From positions 1 to 64,000 of the forward strand of contig JAIXYN010000008.1 in assembly GCA_027490195.1 (NCBI GenBank): a stretch of DNA of 64,000 nt. Reading direction: 5' to 3'. The DNA is from Verrucomicrobiaceae bacterium. Its GTDB lineage: Bacteria; Verrucomicrobiota; Verrucomicrobiia; Verrucomicrobiales; Verrucomicrobiaceae. Below the pieces are notes generated by a model that worked only from the letters and a program-made list of their open reading frames with translations, did not search any database and was not told the origin of the DNA. Positions 17,001 to 32,000 of this stretch are shown piece by piece; within the stretch, counting starts at the first letter, position 1, and each line of letters begins with the position of its first letter. Both the position numbers and the translations under genes were made by a program.

Positions 17001-20000
17001 TGAGGGATCCGCCGGTGCCAGCATTTAAGTTGATGGTGCCGAGAGGACCTGTGCCCACGGTGTTGTTGAAGGTGAGATCCTTGATGCTGAAGGCGGCATC
17101 AAGCGTGGTGGTGAGCGTGGTGCCGGTGATGCCTGTGGCATTGAAGAAAACGCTGCTGTTCAGGCCAGGAGTGCCATTGGCAAAGATGGTGGCCTGGGTT
17201 CCAGAAATGTCGGTGCCAAAGTTGGTGTTGCCTGTTCCGGAAGCGGCACCGGTCCAACTGGTATTGACACCACCCTTCCAGTAGAAGTCTCCGGCCGCGG
17301 CAGTGGCAGAGAGTTGAACGAGGGTGGAGGTGATGGGCTGGAGGCTCACTTTGACGCCAGCCGCGCCAGTGATGCTGCCGAGTGAGTAGCTGGCGGTGTC
17401 GAGGCCGCCTGCTGCGGTGAGCAGGTCATAAGTGCCCACGCCGTGACCGGCGATGAAGTTGATGTTGAACTGCACGGCATTGGCCGTGGTGGCAACGGCT
17501 GAGGTGATGTAGCGGTCGTAAGCGCTGGAGGAACCGAGATCGAGACCCAGAGTGGTGGTGCCTGTGCCAGCCCCGAGATTGAGCGTGCCCGCAACGAGAT
17601 CGAGGGTCTGACCGACGGTGTTCAGGGTGTTCAAGGTGGCACCGCCTGCGACGGTGATGCCAGTGGTCTGGAGGGCGGCCCCAACGGAGCCCGTGATGCT
17701 GAGCGTACCCGCGCTGACCGTGGTGGTGCCGGAATAAGTCAGGGTGGTGCCGCTGAGGGTCTGGGTGCCCACGCCAGTCTTCACGAGGGAGATGGAACCT
17801 GAGGAGTTCTGGATCGTCCCGGCAAAAGTGGAGACCTGATCATTGCCCCCTACGGTGAGAGTGGCAGCGCCAGCGGCGGTATTGTCGAGGATGGTGGTGC
17901 CGGCGCCGCTGCTGGCAAAGCCGTTAACGGACTGGTTGAAGCCGTTGAGATCCAAGGTGGCGGTGACTGCTGTGGCGGGATTGAATGAAACGTTGCCTCT
18001 GCCGGTGCCACCAGGAATGACCGAGCTGGCACCCATCTTGACCGTGCCTGCGGAGATGGTGGTATTGCCAGAGTAGGTGTTTGCGCCGCTGAGGGTGGTC
18101 GTGCCAGTGTTGGTGATGGTCAGAGCGTTGTTGGTGGTGGTTCCTGCGCCATTGGCGATGACACCTGTGATGGTGGTGTTTCCAGAACCTGCGATGGTGA
18201 GCGTGCGGGCCGTGGCGCCCGTGTCATTGTTGATGTCCACGCTACCGATCGTCAGGGTGCTCCCAGCACCTATGTTGTTGGTGAGTGTGCGACTGCCGCC
18301 GGTGGCACCGGTGAGCTTGCCGTTGAGGTCGAGGCTTTGAGTGCCGGTCACCGTTACTGCTGTCAGGAGGACGGCGTTGGAAAGGCTGCGGGAGGCGTTC
18401 AATGCCTGAATCGTACCGGCAGTGAGGGTGAGCAGACCGCTGGCGATGCCGCCGTTCGAACTGCCGTTGAACTGGAGATTGCCGGCGGTCAAGGTGAAGG
18501 CACCCGAGCTGCTGTTGCTGCCGGAGAGCACCAAGGTGCCCGTTGAATTCATGGTGGTGGTGCCGGTATAGGTGCTCGAACCACTGAGGGTGGTGATACC
18601 GGTATTGGTGATGCTGAAGGCGCTTGAGAGGCCAGCGCCATTGGCGTCCCTGATGTCACCGAGCACGGAGGTATTGGCAGCGCCGGCGATGGTCAGGCCA
18701 CCGGCTACGGTCAAGGAATTGGACAGGAACACGCTGGAACCCGCCTGGCCGATGGTCAGCGAGCCACCGCCAGTGATGCTGTTCGTCAGGGTGCGGCCCG
18801 CAGCATTCACGACTGAGAAGTTGCCGCTCATGGTCAGGCTTTGCGAGCCCGATACCGTGACTGCGGTGAAGGAGACCGGATTGGAAATGGTGCGCGCAGC
18901 GCCGACTGCCTGCAAGGTGCCTGCCGAGAGGGTGAGGGTGCCGACCGCGGCAATACCGCCGTTGACGGAACCACCGAGCTGGATGGTGCCATTGGTCAAA
19001 GTCGTGCCGCCAGTGCCGCTGTTGCTGCCATTGAATACCATCGTGCTGCCCGCGGTGGTCTGGGTGGTGGTGCCGCCGTAGTTGCTGGCACCGTTCAGCG
19101 TCATGATGCCGGTGCCGGTGAAGGTCAGGCCGCTGGCGGTCGAAGAACCGCCGTTGGTGACGGCACCATTGATGATCACGTTGGCGGAGCCGGTGATGAC
19201 GTCAATGCGGCTGGTGGCGTTGTTGCTCAGGGCATAGCTGCCGAGAACGAAGGTGTTGCCCGCCCCATTGACGGTGATGGTGTTGATGCCGGTGCCGGTG
19301 GTGTTGGTCATGGCCCCGAGTGTCAGCGTCCTGCCGGTGCCGCCGATGGTGATTGTTTGAGCGGTGACACTGTTGTTCACAGCGCCGGTGCCGAAATTCA
19401 GATCATTGCTACCGGTGAAGATGAAGCTGCCATTGATGGTCACGCTGTTGTTCTGCGCAAGGGTGAGTGCGGAGCCGGTGATGTTGTCGATGGTGCCGCC
19501 GCTGATGATGATGGTGCCACCGGCAAGACCGCCGTTGTTGGCGCCGGTGTTGTTCAGAAGGAGAGTGCCCGCCGTGAGTGTGGTGCCACCGATGGCGCTG
19601 CTGTTGGTGCCGGAGGTTCTGAGCGTCGCCGAGGCATTGTTCAAAACAGTCACGCCGCTGTAGCTGTTTGCACCCGTCAGCTCCAAGGAGCCCGATCCCA
19701 CCTGTTGGAGACCGCCGGAACCAGACACTGTAGCACCGAAGGTGACCACGTCGCTGCGATTGAAGGAGAGTGTGCCGTTGTCCGTGATGGTGGTACCATT
19801 GCTGAGACTGCCGGTGGTGCCGCCATTGCCCAGCTGCAGGGTTGCGCCGGAGTTGACCTGCGTGGCGCCCGTGTAGGTGTTGGCATTGGTCAGCGTGGTG
19901 GTGCCGGAAGCAATGATGAGGCCGGTCTTGAAGGTGCCTGAACCCAGTTCGTCCCTGATGAGGCCGCCAAACGAGGAGGTGCCGTTGATGGTAAGGAATC

Positions 20001-23000
20001 CATCCGCCGAGGTGCTGCTGTTGCCAACGATCTGGCTGCCCGCCACGGCTCCTGCGCCCACGGCGAGCGAACTGACGGTTTGGCTAAATCCGTTGAGATC
20101 CAGCACGCCGTTGGTGCCAGTCGTTCCCAGTGTGATGGCACCGGTGCCAAGTGCGCCGTTGGCATCCAACTGTATGGTGCCGTTGAGCACGCTCACGCCG
20201 CCGGTGAAAGAGTTGGTGTTGGCCAAGTCCAAGGTGCCGCCGCCGGTGACGACGAGGGAAATGTTGCGCGAGGCACCGTTGCTAAGCAGGCCCCCGAAGG
20301 TGCTGGAAGCTGCGCTGTTGTAGGTGAGGACCGAATTGCTGGTGGTGCTGTTGTTGGTGATGGTCTGGTTCGCGGCCACACCGGCGGTTGTGAGAGAACT
20401 GACGCTGAGGTTGAACCCATTCAGGTCCAAGGTGCCACTGGTGCCGGTGCCACCGATGCTCACGGCAGAGCCCGTGGGAACGGCGGTGGTGCTGCCGAGG
20501 GCCAGGACGCCCTGTGCAATGCTGACACCGCCAAGATAGTCGTTCGTCCCAGAGAGAGTTTTGACAGCGGCGGGGGATGACATGTTGATCAGCACCGAAC
20601 CGCTGCCGGTGATGTTGCCGGCAAAGGTGGAATTGTCAGAGCGGCTGAAGGCAAGGACGCCATTGTCCAAAATGTTGCCGGTGATCGAACCGGTGGTGCC
20701 ACCGTTGCCGATCTGAAGAGTGCCGCCGGTGATGGTCGTGGACGAGCCTGTGCCGAAGTTGTTGGTGCCGGCGAGGATGGTGACACCCGCAATGTTTTCG
20801 AGCGAGCCGGTGCCGGTGATGTTGCCAGAAACGACGAGGCCGGTGCTGGTCGTATTGAACTTGAGGGCCCCATTGTTCAGGATGTTCCCAAAGATGGAGC
20901 CGCCTGCTCCGCCATTGCCGATGTTCAGCGTGTTGGTCGAATCAATCGTGGTGCCGCCGGTGCTGCCAAGCGAGCCCGTCAGAGTGAGCGTGCCGCCGCC
21001 CGTGACCTGGGTGATGCCGGTGCCGGTGATGTTACCGGTGTAGCTGTAAGCGTCGCTGCGATTGAAGATGAGCGAGGCATTGTTGGTGATGCCGCCGGTG
21101 CCCACAATGGAGCCGGTGGTGCCGCCATTACCAATGCGCAAAGTGCCGCCGCTGATGGTGGTCAGGCCGGTATAAGTGCTGGCACCTGTGAGCGTGAGAC
21201 TGCCATTGCCCGTCTGTGTGAGTCCAAGGCTGCCGCTAGAACCATCCTGCAGGACACCGGCAAAGACACTGGTTGCGTCTCCGCTTGGAGGGCCGCCAAC
21301 CGTCTGGAGATTCAGGGTGAGAGTGGCGTCCGCGCCACCCCCGTTCTCCACAACTGCCGAGCCCGGTGTGGCATTCGTATTCAGGCCAGCAAGAGTGATG
21401 CTGTTGGAATTGAGCTGCAGTTTTGTGCCTGCGGCGACACTGGCCCCAAACAGCAGGCCGTTGGTCGTACCCAGTGCGCCCGTGGCTCCGAGCTGAATGA
21501 CGCCGCCATTGAGAATGATGCCGCCATTGAAGGAGTTGGTGTTGTTGATGACCAGCGTGCCGGCACCCGACTTCGTGAGGTTGGCCGTACCTGCCATGCC
21601 ATTGCTGCCAGTAATGGTGTAGATATTACCTGCACCGGAGCTGTTGTTAAAAGTGACTGAGGAGGGATGCACATCACCATCCGAGATGTCCACCGTCTTG
21701 GAACCCGTGGCGGAGTCGTCAAAGAGCACCACGTCACCCTCAAGATAGGAGGTCGGAGTGCTGGTCGCCCAATTGGTCACCGGATTGACAAACAGCGTGT
21801 CATCCTGCGCCCAGCGTGAGCTGGCAGCTCCTGCCGTCGTATCGAAGCCCGTCCATTTTGGATTCTCAGCAGTGAGGGTCAGCGTGATGGCGCTGCCAGT
21901 GTCTGCGAGCGTGCCAGTCGTGCGGGAGTTGGTGCCAGCGATGGTTCCAAGCGTGAATGCACTGAATCCTGCCGTGCCGAGAATGGAGCCGCCGGTGTAG
22001 GTGAGCAGCGTGTAGGGAGTGGCGTTGACATAGCCCGAAGGTGAGTTGGTGATGACATTGATCGTGATCGAAGCTGCTGCAGAGCCCACCGTCAGCGCGC
22101 CCACATTGAGGATGTTTGGAGTCCCTTCGGCCACCTGACCGACTTTGATGGTGCCGCCGCCCAGAAAAGTCAGCCCACCGCTCAAAGTCAGCGAACCTGT
22201 GCTGGTGACATCTCCTGCCTGAAGGGTGCCGCCGGAGGACACGGTGGTCAGAGCGGCGATGGAACCGCTGCCACCCAAGGTGCCTGAAGCGCCAACCGAA
22301 ACACCCGAAGTGGCCAACGTGCTGTTCACAAACAGCCCGCCACCACTGATGGTAGTCGCCCCGGTATAAGCCTGCGCGTTGGTGAGGGACATGTTCCCCG
22401 TACCGACCTTGCTCAACCCACCCGAAGTACCAGATATGACGCCATCATAGAACGTCGTGGCATTGTTGCCGCCTGCAGTCAGCACGCCTGAACCGAGAGC
22501 GACATTGCCGCCTGTGGCCCCGCCGCCTGACAGGGAACCGATGGTCTGATTGTTGCTGCTGAGATCGAGAGTGACGCCAGCGGTGTTGTTGAGCGTGAAA
22601 GCGGACGAGCTGGAGAACACATTGGCAGCACCGGCGAGCAGTGTGCCACCACTGATCTGAGTGGTGCCAGCATAGGTGCTGGAGCCAGTGAGGGAGAGAG
22701 TGCCTGCACCTGTTTTAACGATGCCGCCACCGGTGCCGCTGTCACTGAGAGAACCGGAAAGCACGGCATCTGTAGCCGATGAACCGTCAGCCACCTGAAC
22801 CGTGCGAAGAGCACCATTGGTGTCGATGCCATTCTGCAAGTTGACGGTGCTGTCCGAGGTCGAACTGGAGAGCACCAAGGCGCTACCGGTGGGGACGAAA
22901 CTGCCGCTGTTCCAAACGACCGTTGCTCCCGCACCACCCAAGTTCACATTGCGATCCGCGCCATAAGCGCCGAAGCCGCCGCTGCCAGTCCATTGAATCT

Positions 23001-26000
23001 CATTGTTGCCGGTTCCCAAAGCGCGGGTGAAGTCACTGCTGACAAGTTCAATGACAGCACCGCCGCTGAGACTGACGTTGCTGCTGGTGGACAAAGCCCC
23101 TGTGGAGGCCAACCGCAGAACACCTGCTGAGACGGCCACCTGCGTGCCGCTGGCTGCAGAACTGGTGCCAGACAGGACCAGCACACCGGCCCCTGTCTTG
23201 GTCAGAGTGCCTGCATCGAGCGCCAGATTGCCAGCGATGGTGGCAAGTTTCGAAGCATCTACGTTGATGGTAGCTCCGCCGGTGCCGATGGTGACGCCAC
23301 GGTTGACATTGAATGACATGTCTGCGGTGAGGCGAAAGATGGCGTTGTTGCTGATCTGCAACTGGTTGGCCACGGCGGAGGTCGGCGGCGTGCCGAGGTT
23401 CACATCGGAGCTGATTTGCAGCTCGCCACCCAACAAAAGGGTCTTGCCGGTCCAGGGTGTGTTGGCCCCGCCGAGCACAACGGTGCCAGCACCGTTGATG
23501 GTCAGGTCGCCCGTGCCTGAAATGTCGTCCGTCACGGTCAGGGTGGTACCAAGAGCCGGAGTCAGGGTGCCGCCATAACCTTGAATGGTGATGCCACGGT
23601 TGGAGTCGTTGAGGGAGAGGGAGGCGGTCGTCACCAACTGACCACCATTGAAGGTGAGCTGATCTGCCGTGGTGGCAACGGGGTTGCCACCCAGAGCCCC
23701 CTGGGCGGAGATCGAGAGGACGCCCTGATTCAGGATGGTCTTGCCGGTGTAGCTGTTCGCACCGCCGAGCATGACCACGGTGCCCAAACCTTCCTTGGTA
23801 AAGCCACCCGTGCCGGTGATGATGTTGGCAGCGGCGATGGTGAAGGTCTTGGTGTCAGCCACTTCAAAAATGCCGCCGCCTGCTCCCAGAGTGATGCCTA
23901 CATTGTTGCGCGAGGCATCCAGCGTGACGTTGTCAGTCATCACCAGCCGCCCGCCATTCAACGACCACTGATCTGATGTGAAGTTGACCGGATTGCTTCC
24001 CAGATTTGCCTCTGAAGAGATGCTGATGCCGCCGAAGTAAACTCCGGTGGTGAGGTACTGCTGACCGGTGATGGTCGTTTTACCAGTGTAGGTGTTCACC
24101 CCTGTCAGGGTGAAGATGTTCCCGCCGATCATGGTCAGACCGAGCGTGCCCGCGCCATCCTGCAGGACGCCATCGTACTGCTTGGGACCGCCCAGCGCCA
24201 TGGATGAGCTGCCCACGGTAAGAACCGCACCCAAGGTATTGGAGTTGGTGATGATGCTGGCAGCCTGGCCGCCGAGGCCGTCGATTGTTTCGTTACGCCC
24301 AGCCAGATCCAGGGTGCCAGTGCCATTGAGCTGCACGCTGGTCGAGTTGAGAATCTGATCACCGCTGGCACTGTCACCCCCGAGCTTGACGAGCGCACCA
24401 TTCTCTACGGTCAGTCCCACATTGGAGAGCACGTTGATGGCGCTGACGCCCACGGCATTCACGTTGCCACCCGATTTGTTGAGAATCAGAGTTCCCTGCT
24501 GCACAACGACCAACAGAACGTTGCTCCCGTTGCCGCTCAGGGAGAGCGTACCGGCTCCGGTCTTGGTGAGCTGCTCGAACACCGGACTCAGCAAGGTGCT
24601 GGTGACCGTACCCGTCATGGTCAGAGTGGCGCCATTGTCCACGGTGAGTGTGGTGGGCCGCAGAATATTGACGTTGGCATTGGTCAAGGTGCCCGAGTTT
24701 GAGGGATCGCTGGCACCCGTGTAACGAAGCGCGGCACCCGCGAGATTGATGGCACCGTTGCCGGAGCCCAGGCCGTTCACCGCGTTGAAGGTGACCGCGC
24801 CTGCATTCAAGTTCAGATTGCCGCTGAAGCTGCTGGCACCGGAGAGCACCAGTTCTCCCGCGCCGCTCTTGGTTAGGGCGACGGCGTTGGCACCGTTGTC
24901 CACAATGCCGGCGCTGATGGTGAGAGCGCCTGCTGCATTTGCATTGTCCTGATAGATCACCAAGTCAGCGTTGGCAGCGGCACCGGAGGCGGTGCTGAGC
25001 GAACCGCCTGAAATTGTGGAAGCATTGGCACCGACAGCGGAGGTCACCAGAATCCCGCCGGTATTCAAAGTGAAGCCGCCAAGATTGAGCGTGCGCGCCT
25101 CGGCAAGATTGAAGCGCAGGCTGTCCGCCGCAGCATTGGCGGCCAGCGTGGTGTCCACACTTGTGGCCACAGTGGCATTGCCGGAAATGGTGGTGCCCGT
25201 GGTGGCAGTGTAGCTTGAAAGCGCGACGATGGCGGTGCCGGAGACAGATGCCCAGTCGGTGATGGCACCGCCCAGCGTATTCTGCGTGCCGACCACCATG
25301 AAGGCTGATTTTCTTCCGGCTGTATCCACCAGCAAGGAGTTCTGCGAGACCAGTCCGGTGGTGACAGTGACAGATGCGGGTACGGCCTCAGGCAAAGTTA
25401 GAGCCACCGTGCCCCCGGCCGCGCGTGTGCCCATGGAGGTGAAGGAGGCTCCCAGTGTCGCACCGTTGGAATTCAAAGTGATGGCATTTGCTCCCAGGTT
25501 CACTGTTAGAGCGCCAAAGGCCTGGGTGTTGGCCACGCCACTTTTGCCGACGAGGAGCAGGGTGCCGCCAGAGAGAGTCAAAGGCGCCGCTGCGGTGCCG
25601 GTGGCGGCCAAACCGATGATGTTGGTGGCAGCCGCCGCATTGCCAAAGTCCGCCTTGAGAGTGCCTTGCCTGATTTCGATACCGGCAGTTCCCCAAGTGG
25701 AAGCGCCGGTGCCTGGATTCAGGATGGCGCCAATGTCGAAAGTGCCGGTGCCTGTCTTGGTGTAAAGCTGCCCAGTGCGGTTGGCGCTGATCAAGCCACT
25801 GGCGACCTTCAAGGTCTGGCTGGTTGGCACGTCGATGATCTTGTTGAAGTTGTTACCGTTGTCTCCAAAGGTGATGTTGCTGGAGGTGGTGATGTCGCCC
25901 ACGCCGGGAAGGATGCCAAAAATGGCATTGGAGTTCCAGTTCAGCACACGTGCCGTGGCCGTGTCACCCAGGTCTCGAGAGTTTCCAATGAGGAAAGTGG

Positions 26001-29000
26001 GGGCACTGCTCATGAACAAAGTGCTGCTGGAATAAGCACTTGGAGTGAGGGTGTTGTTGAGGTTGTTAAAAACCACCAGGCTTGCGCCACCACTGATGTG
26101 GATGATCGGGCTGCCGGAAATGCTGCCGTTGAGAATATAACCGGTGGTGCGCGGATTGATCACGATGTTGCTGGTCCCTGCAACGCTCAGAGTGCCCGTG
26201 TAGGTCATCCGGCCTGCGGAGGGAACGAGATCGGATGCTGTGTCGCCACCCAGAACGAAGTTCACGTTGGTGATGCCGCCAGTGTTGTTGATTGAGATGT
26301 TGTTGGCGAGGGTGTGGTCACCGTAGGCCGCGCCGAGCACCATGGAGGGAGTGGCGGTCACACTCTGGGCATTGGTCAGGCTGATGGGGCCCGAGCCAAG
26401 TGCACCATCCTTGGCCACATAGACCACGGCGCTGTTGCCACCGGCGGCACCGTTCAGAGCAGCCTGAGGCTGAATGTTCACACCACGGGTGGGGTCGCCA
26501 AAAGCATTGGATGAGCCCAGCAGGAGGATGCCACTTCCAACATCTAGGGTGCTGGCGGTTCCAGAGATGGCGTTTTGACGGGTCAGTACCAGGGAGCTCA
26601 AGCCGGCCGCGTTGGCGACGTTGTTCCCCTGCGGGCCATTGAGCTTATAAACGCCAGCGGTGCCGGGAGTGAACAAGCCCTGGTACACCACCGTGCTGAA
26701 GGCACCAAAGCGGGCATTGGTGAGGCCAGCCGCGTTGAAGTTGATGTTTTCCGCCGAACTGGTGTCCAGCGCCAGGGTGCCGGACGAAGCACTGTTGAGA
26801 CGGGAGAACAGGGTGGTGAAATTGGTCTGCCCAAGCAGGACCACACCGCCGGTGGCGGTGGCGGTGCTGGAAACAGTGAGGCCGCCGGCATTGGCAGGAA
26901 GTGCGCTGGCATTGGCAAACAAGGTGAAACCATTGGCGATGGTCATGTTCCCCAGAAAGCCCGAATTGCTGCCAGTCACCCACAAGACACCGGCTCCGGA
27001 CTTGGTGAAGCCACCGGTGCTGGTGCTGAGAAGATTGCCACTCAGTTTGGCATCAAAGCCCGTGTTGCTGGAAGCAATGCCCGAGGTATTGAAGGCATAG
27101 CTGCCGTTTGCCACCTCGATGGTTCGAGTTGTCGCATTGCCAAAGTCGATGCCATTTTGGAAATCCACGGCACCGAGCGAAGGGTTATTGAGGGAGCTCT
27201 GATTGAAACCCAAGGTGAAGCTACTGGGAACAAAGCCGCCGGAACCCCAAGTAACCGTGGCACCTGCGCCGCCCAGATTGACGATGACGGAACCGGTGGC
27301 GGTGTTGGTACCGGCACCAGCGCTGAAGCCGCCGTTGCCAAGCCACTGCACCTGGCCGGTCCCCGTACCGAGAGAGCGTGTGAAAGTGGTGCCGGAAGTG
27401 GCCGTGAACTCGAGCTCGGCCAGATTGGAACCGGTGCCATTGAAAGTGAGAGCGCTCATGGATGGCAATGCCGAAGCATTGTTGAGAATCAGGTAACCTC
27501 CCTGAAGCAGAGTGGGGCCAGAATAGGAATTGGCGCCGGAGAGCTGGAAGCCAGACGTCACTGTGCCGCCACTCACAATCAAGGAAGTAGGCCCGCCACC
27601 GTCGCCCAGAGCGCCGACCAGAGTGGCGATACGATCCGTGTTAGTACCAGTGAGGGTCAGCGTGCGACTGCCAGAACCCAGGAAGGCGATGGCTGTGGCG
27701 TTGTTCCACCCCCCATTGCCAGAACCCGTGCCGGTCGTACTGTTGTAGGACAAGGTGCCGCCGGAAAGACCCAGAGTGAGGGCCTGGGTGATGCTGCCGG
27801 AGAGCGAGGTGCTGCCGGAAAACAAGGTGCCGCCGTTGAGGGTGATGCCGCTGGAGCTGCCCAGGCGATCGGGTGCGAGCGCCTGCAGAACACCGCCATT
27901 GATCACGGTCTGGCCATTGTAGTTGTTGAGATTGCTGGCGGTGCCGTTGGTCAGATTGAGCGTGCCGCCACCGGACTTGGTGATGCCAAAGCCGTTGGTG
28001 GTGCTGGCAACGCCGCCCACGCCGGCGCTGATGGTCAGCGTACCGCCCGCATTGACATAAATGAGCAGTTCACCGCCGGAAGCCGTGCCCGTGCTGACCA
28101 TGCCCAGCCCCGTGGCCACAGCGGCCGTGCCGCTGATGGTGCCGGTGCCGCTGGTGAGGGCATACATGATGCCGCCATTGGAGTTGTTGATGGTGAGACG
28201 GTTGGCCGTGCCGAGCGCCAGGACGGTGCTGTTGGCCTGCAAGCGCAGCGAATTGATGCTGATGGCGCTGCTCGTTGTCGGTGTGATCGTTCCAGAAGCG
28301 ATGTTAAAATTGGTGGTCACCGTCCCGGTATTGGCGTTGGCACTGGACATGGCGGTGTAGCCTGCATAAGGCGCGACAAGATTGCTGCCATTGTTCATCG
28401 CCCAGTCGGTCAAGGTGGCGCTGGTGTTGTAGGTGGCCCAGCCGCCAAGGATGCCAGCGGCATTGTTGGAGTTTCCGGCAATGTTGATGGAAGTGCTGGC
28501 TGGCAGCAGGCTGAAGTTGATGGCCGCACCCGCGCTGCGGGTGATGGCACCGAGAGTCAGACCGACTGTTGTGGCAGAGCCCTTGGTCAGGGTCACGACG
28601 GATTGCCCCGCCTGAAGATTTGTGCTGGCGAAGGCCTGCGCCACAGCATTGGTGTTGGTATTGCCGTTCACTGTCAAGGTGCCGCCCTGCATCTGGAGAA
28701 TGGAACTGCCGCTGACGATGTTGCTGGCGGTGCCGCCGCTGACAAAGTTCAGATTCAGTGTGCCCGCGCCTACGGTCAGCGGACCGGTGAAGGTGTTCGA
28801 TCCGGTCGCTGGCGCCAGGGTCAGCGTGCCGCCTCCCGCCTTGCTCAGGCCCGAAGTGGTCGAGCTGCCGAAGGCGGTGGCATAGGTGATGGAGACGGTG
28901 GGAAGGACATCGAGAGTGAGGTTGCCACCGTTGGTCAGTGTGAGGGAGGAACTGAGGTCCGTGGTGACACCGCCAACCAGATACTGGATGCTGCTGCCGG

Positions 29001-32000
29001 ATGCGGCGGAACCCACTGTGATGGCACCTGGAAGGGTGTAGCCGGTGAGCAAGGCCAGCGCCCCGCCATTGATGGTGGTGGTGCCGGTGAAATTGCTGGT
29101 GGACTGGCCGAGAACCAAAGTGCCGCCGGTGATATTGATGCCGCCCGTGAAGGTCTTGTCTCCGAGAAGGTAGATGGTGCCGGGGCCCGTCGAAGTGAAC
29201 GTCCTAGTGCCGCCGGATTCGCCGATGGCTCCCGTCAGGATAAGGCTGGTGCCGGCCGCCGCGCCGAAATTGAACGAGCTACTCGCAAGGGTGGAAGTCT
29301 TGTTGATGTTGAACGACTGCGAGATGGTGCCGAAACCGCCGAGAGGCATGCCGAAGGCATTGGCGCTGTTGGCACTGGTGGCGGCTGAGACGGTGTTGAT
29401 GGTGGTGGTGCCGGTGCTGCCGGTTTGCAGCACGAAGGGATTATTGACTACGACGCCGCTGGCTCCGACGGAGAGGGTGGCAGCACTGCTGCCCGTCGTG
29501 TCCCCGATGAGGATGGTGCCACCTGAGTTGGCACTGGTGGCGGCGTAAACGACGGAACCATTGGTCACATTGACGGTTCCGGTGCCGGTGGCACCTGCGC
29601 CAGCCAGGACGAGGTAGGTGCCGTTGGTGACATTGATGGTGCCGGAATACGTGCTGGGGGAGGTGCCGCCGATGGAGAGCGCTGATGGAGAACCGGTGGT
29701 GGTCAGGGTGATGGTACGGGCGACACCGCCATCATTCAAGGTGCCCAAGCCCAGTGTGGCAATGCCCGCACCGTTGACGTTGTTCAGATTGAACGTGGGA
29801 CTGCCGGAAAGCGTGGTGGATGTGAATGCGACGTGGGCCACAGCAGGGGCGGTGTTGCCGTTGCCACTGATGAAAGTCAGCGTGCCTCCACCCATGGTCA
29901 GAGCACCGAAGGTCTCGGTGATGTTTGTCGCAGCTGCGGTGACGCGTCCCGAACTGAGGGTGATATCACCGTTGAGGGTCACATTGTTGCCGAGGACGCC
30001 GCCACCGTTGACGCGTAGGTCCAGCGTGGTGCCTGAGGCCATGATGATGGCTGCTTTGCTGCCGGAGCCGCCGAGGGCATTGATGTTGCCGAGCCGGAGT
30101 GTGCCGGCGTTCACAAAGACGGAATTTCCGGCCGTGATTGCACTGCTGTAGTCATTTCCCAGCCACAACACACCGGCACCCGTTTTGGTGAGATTGGAAG
30201 AGAGGGCAAACTGCGAGGCGTCATCCATCTGAAGGATGCTGCCGGTGCCCACATCAAAGGTGCCGCCTCCGGTGCCGACGACAAAAACTTTGCCGCTGCC
30301 CGATGTCACGTTGATCGTGCTTGAGCCATTCACACTGATGATGCCGCCATTCTGCACGGTGTAGGTGTGCGCACCGGCCGCGCCGATGGTGCTGTTAACA
30401 TCAGCATTGCTCAAGGCAGCGCTGCTGAAGGAAAGAGTGGTGCCGCTGCCGGTGACGACCACATTTCCTGTGAAGGTGTTCGTGCCGGCCAAGGTCACCA
30501 TGCCGCCACCGGCGATGGTCATGGCGGTGTTGGCCACCCCAGGCAGGGGGCCGCCGCTGATGATGCCTGAAAGGACCAGATTCGTGCCTGAGCCGACATT
30601 GATCGTCTGGCCTGTCGTGCTACCAACGAGAGATCCAAGGGCAATGTTTTGAGAGACAGTCGAGGAGGCGCCGGAGTACATCAAGGTGACGACGTTGGAA
30701 GAAGTACCGAGAGAGAGGGTATTCAAGGCATGGCCAAGCTGCGCAGCCGCGCTGAACTGCAGGGTGCCGGCCAGCACATTGACCGAGGTTCCTGCGCCGC
30801 CGAAGACACTGCCACTGCCGGTCAGTGCCAGTGTGCCTGCTCCTGCTTTGTTCAGACTCACGCCTGCAGCGCCGCTGATGACGCCGCTGACGGCAAGAGT
30901 CGAGCCACTGTCTGCCACGGTCCAGGTTTGTGTCGCTCCCAAGGTGAGGGGAGCAGAGATGTTGACGCTCGCAGGGGCTCCGGTCTGCATGTTGATGCCG
31001 TCAGTCGATGCGCCCGGTGCGATCGTCAGTGTGTTTGTGCCCGCGCCCGAAGCGATGGTGAGGGTGTTGAGCGGGCCGGAGCCTTTGTTGCTGTTGATCA
31101 CCAAGTCGTTGATGGAAATATTCGCATCCAGCGTGGTGGTGAGAGAGGTGGCGCTGAGACCGTTGCCGCTGAAGACCACCGTATTGGCGGAGCCGGGGGT
31201 GGTCTGCGCGTTGTTGGTGCCGAGAATGTCGGTGGTCCAGTTGGTGTCCGTGGAATTGAAGGTGGTCCAGGAATTGTCAAAACTGCCCTTCCAAAAGAGA
31301 CTGCCAGTGACAGCTGCCGTCGGAGTAATGCTGACCAGGGAGCCGGTGACACTGCTGGTGAAGGTGTAGCCACCGAGGAGCACCTTGTAGGAAGCAGTGT
31401 CCAGGCCGCTGGGCGCAGCGAGGAGGTTGTAAGTGCTGCCCAGAGTGAAACCCGTGATGGGAGTGACATTGAGATTGACGGTACCGGTGGTGACGGCGGC
31501 ATTGCTGGTGGTGAGGGTGCCGGTGGAGGTGCCTGCTTCGATCCCCAGATTGGCGGGGCCGATGCCGCTCCCGAGATTGAGGGTGGTGAGGCCGGAAAGG
31601 GCGGTGCCGGTGCCGTTGAGAAGATTCAATGTACCACCGCCGCTGACGGTGACAGCAGTGATCGCGCCGGGGGTGGATAGGGTGCCATTGATGGTGATGC
31701 TGCCGCCGGCGGCGTTCAGTGTCGCAACGTTGCTGATGGAGCCGCTGTTCAGAATGCTAATCCTGGCGCCTGCATTGGCGGTCAGAGATGCCGAGCCATT
31801 GAGTGAACCTGCGACAAACAGCGCTCCTGCATTGGACGTGGTGGCGCCGGTGTAGGTGTTCGCGCCGCTCAAAGTGAGGATGCCGTTGCCATTTTTGGTG
31901 AGACCGCCGCTGGTGTTGGCTGAGGTCGTGACCGCGCCATCCGTGGTTGCCGCCGTCACTGCACCACCCCCGGTGAGGGTGTAAGTGGGTGTGCCGGTGT

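Noticed and set aside
26575-29388. A 937-codon ORF on the plus strand opposite the giant gene
   Set aside because: It is the antisense of a Gly/Thr/Ala-rich repeat gene in GC-rich DNA, where stop codons are rare on the other strand. Its protein is low-complexity and has no motif.
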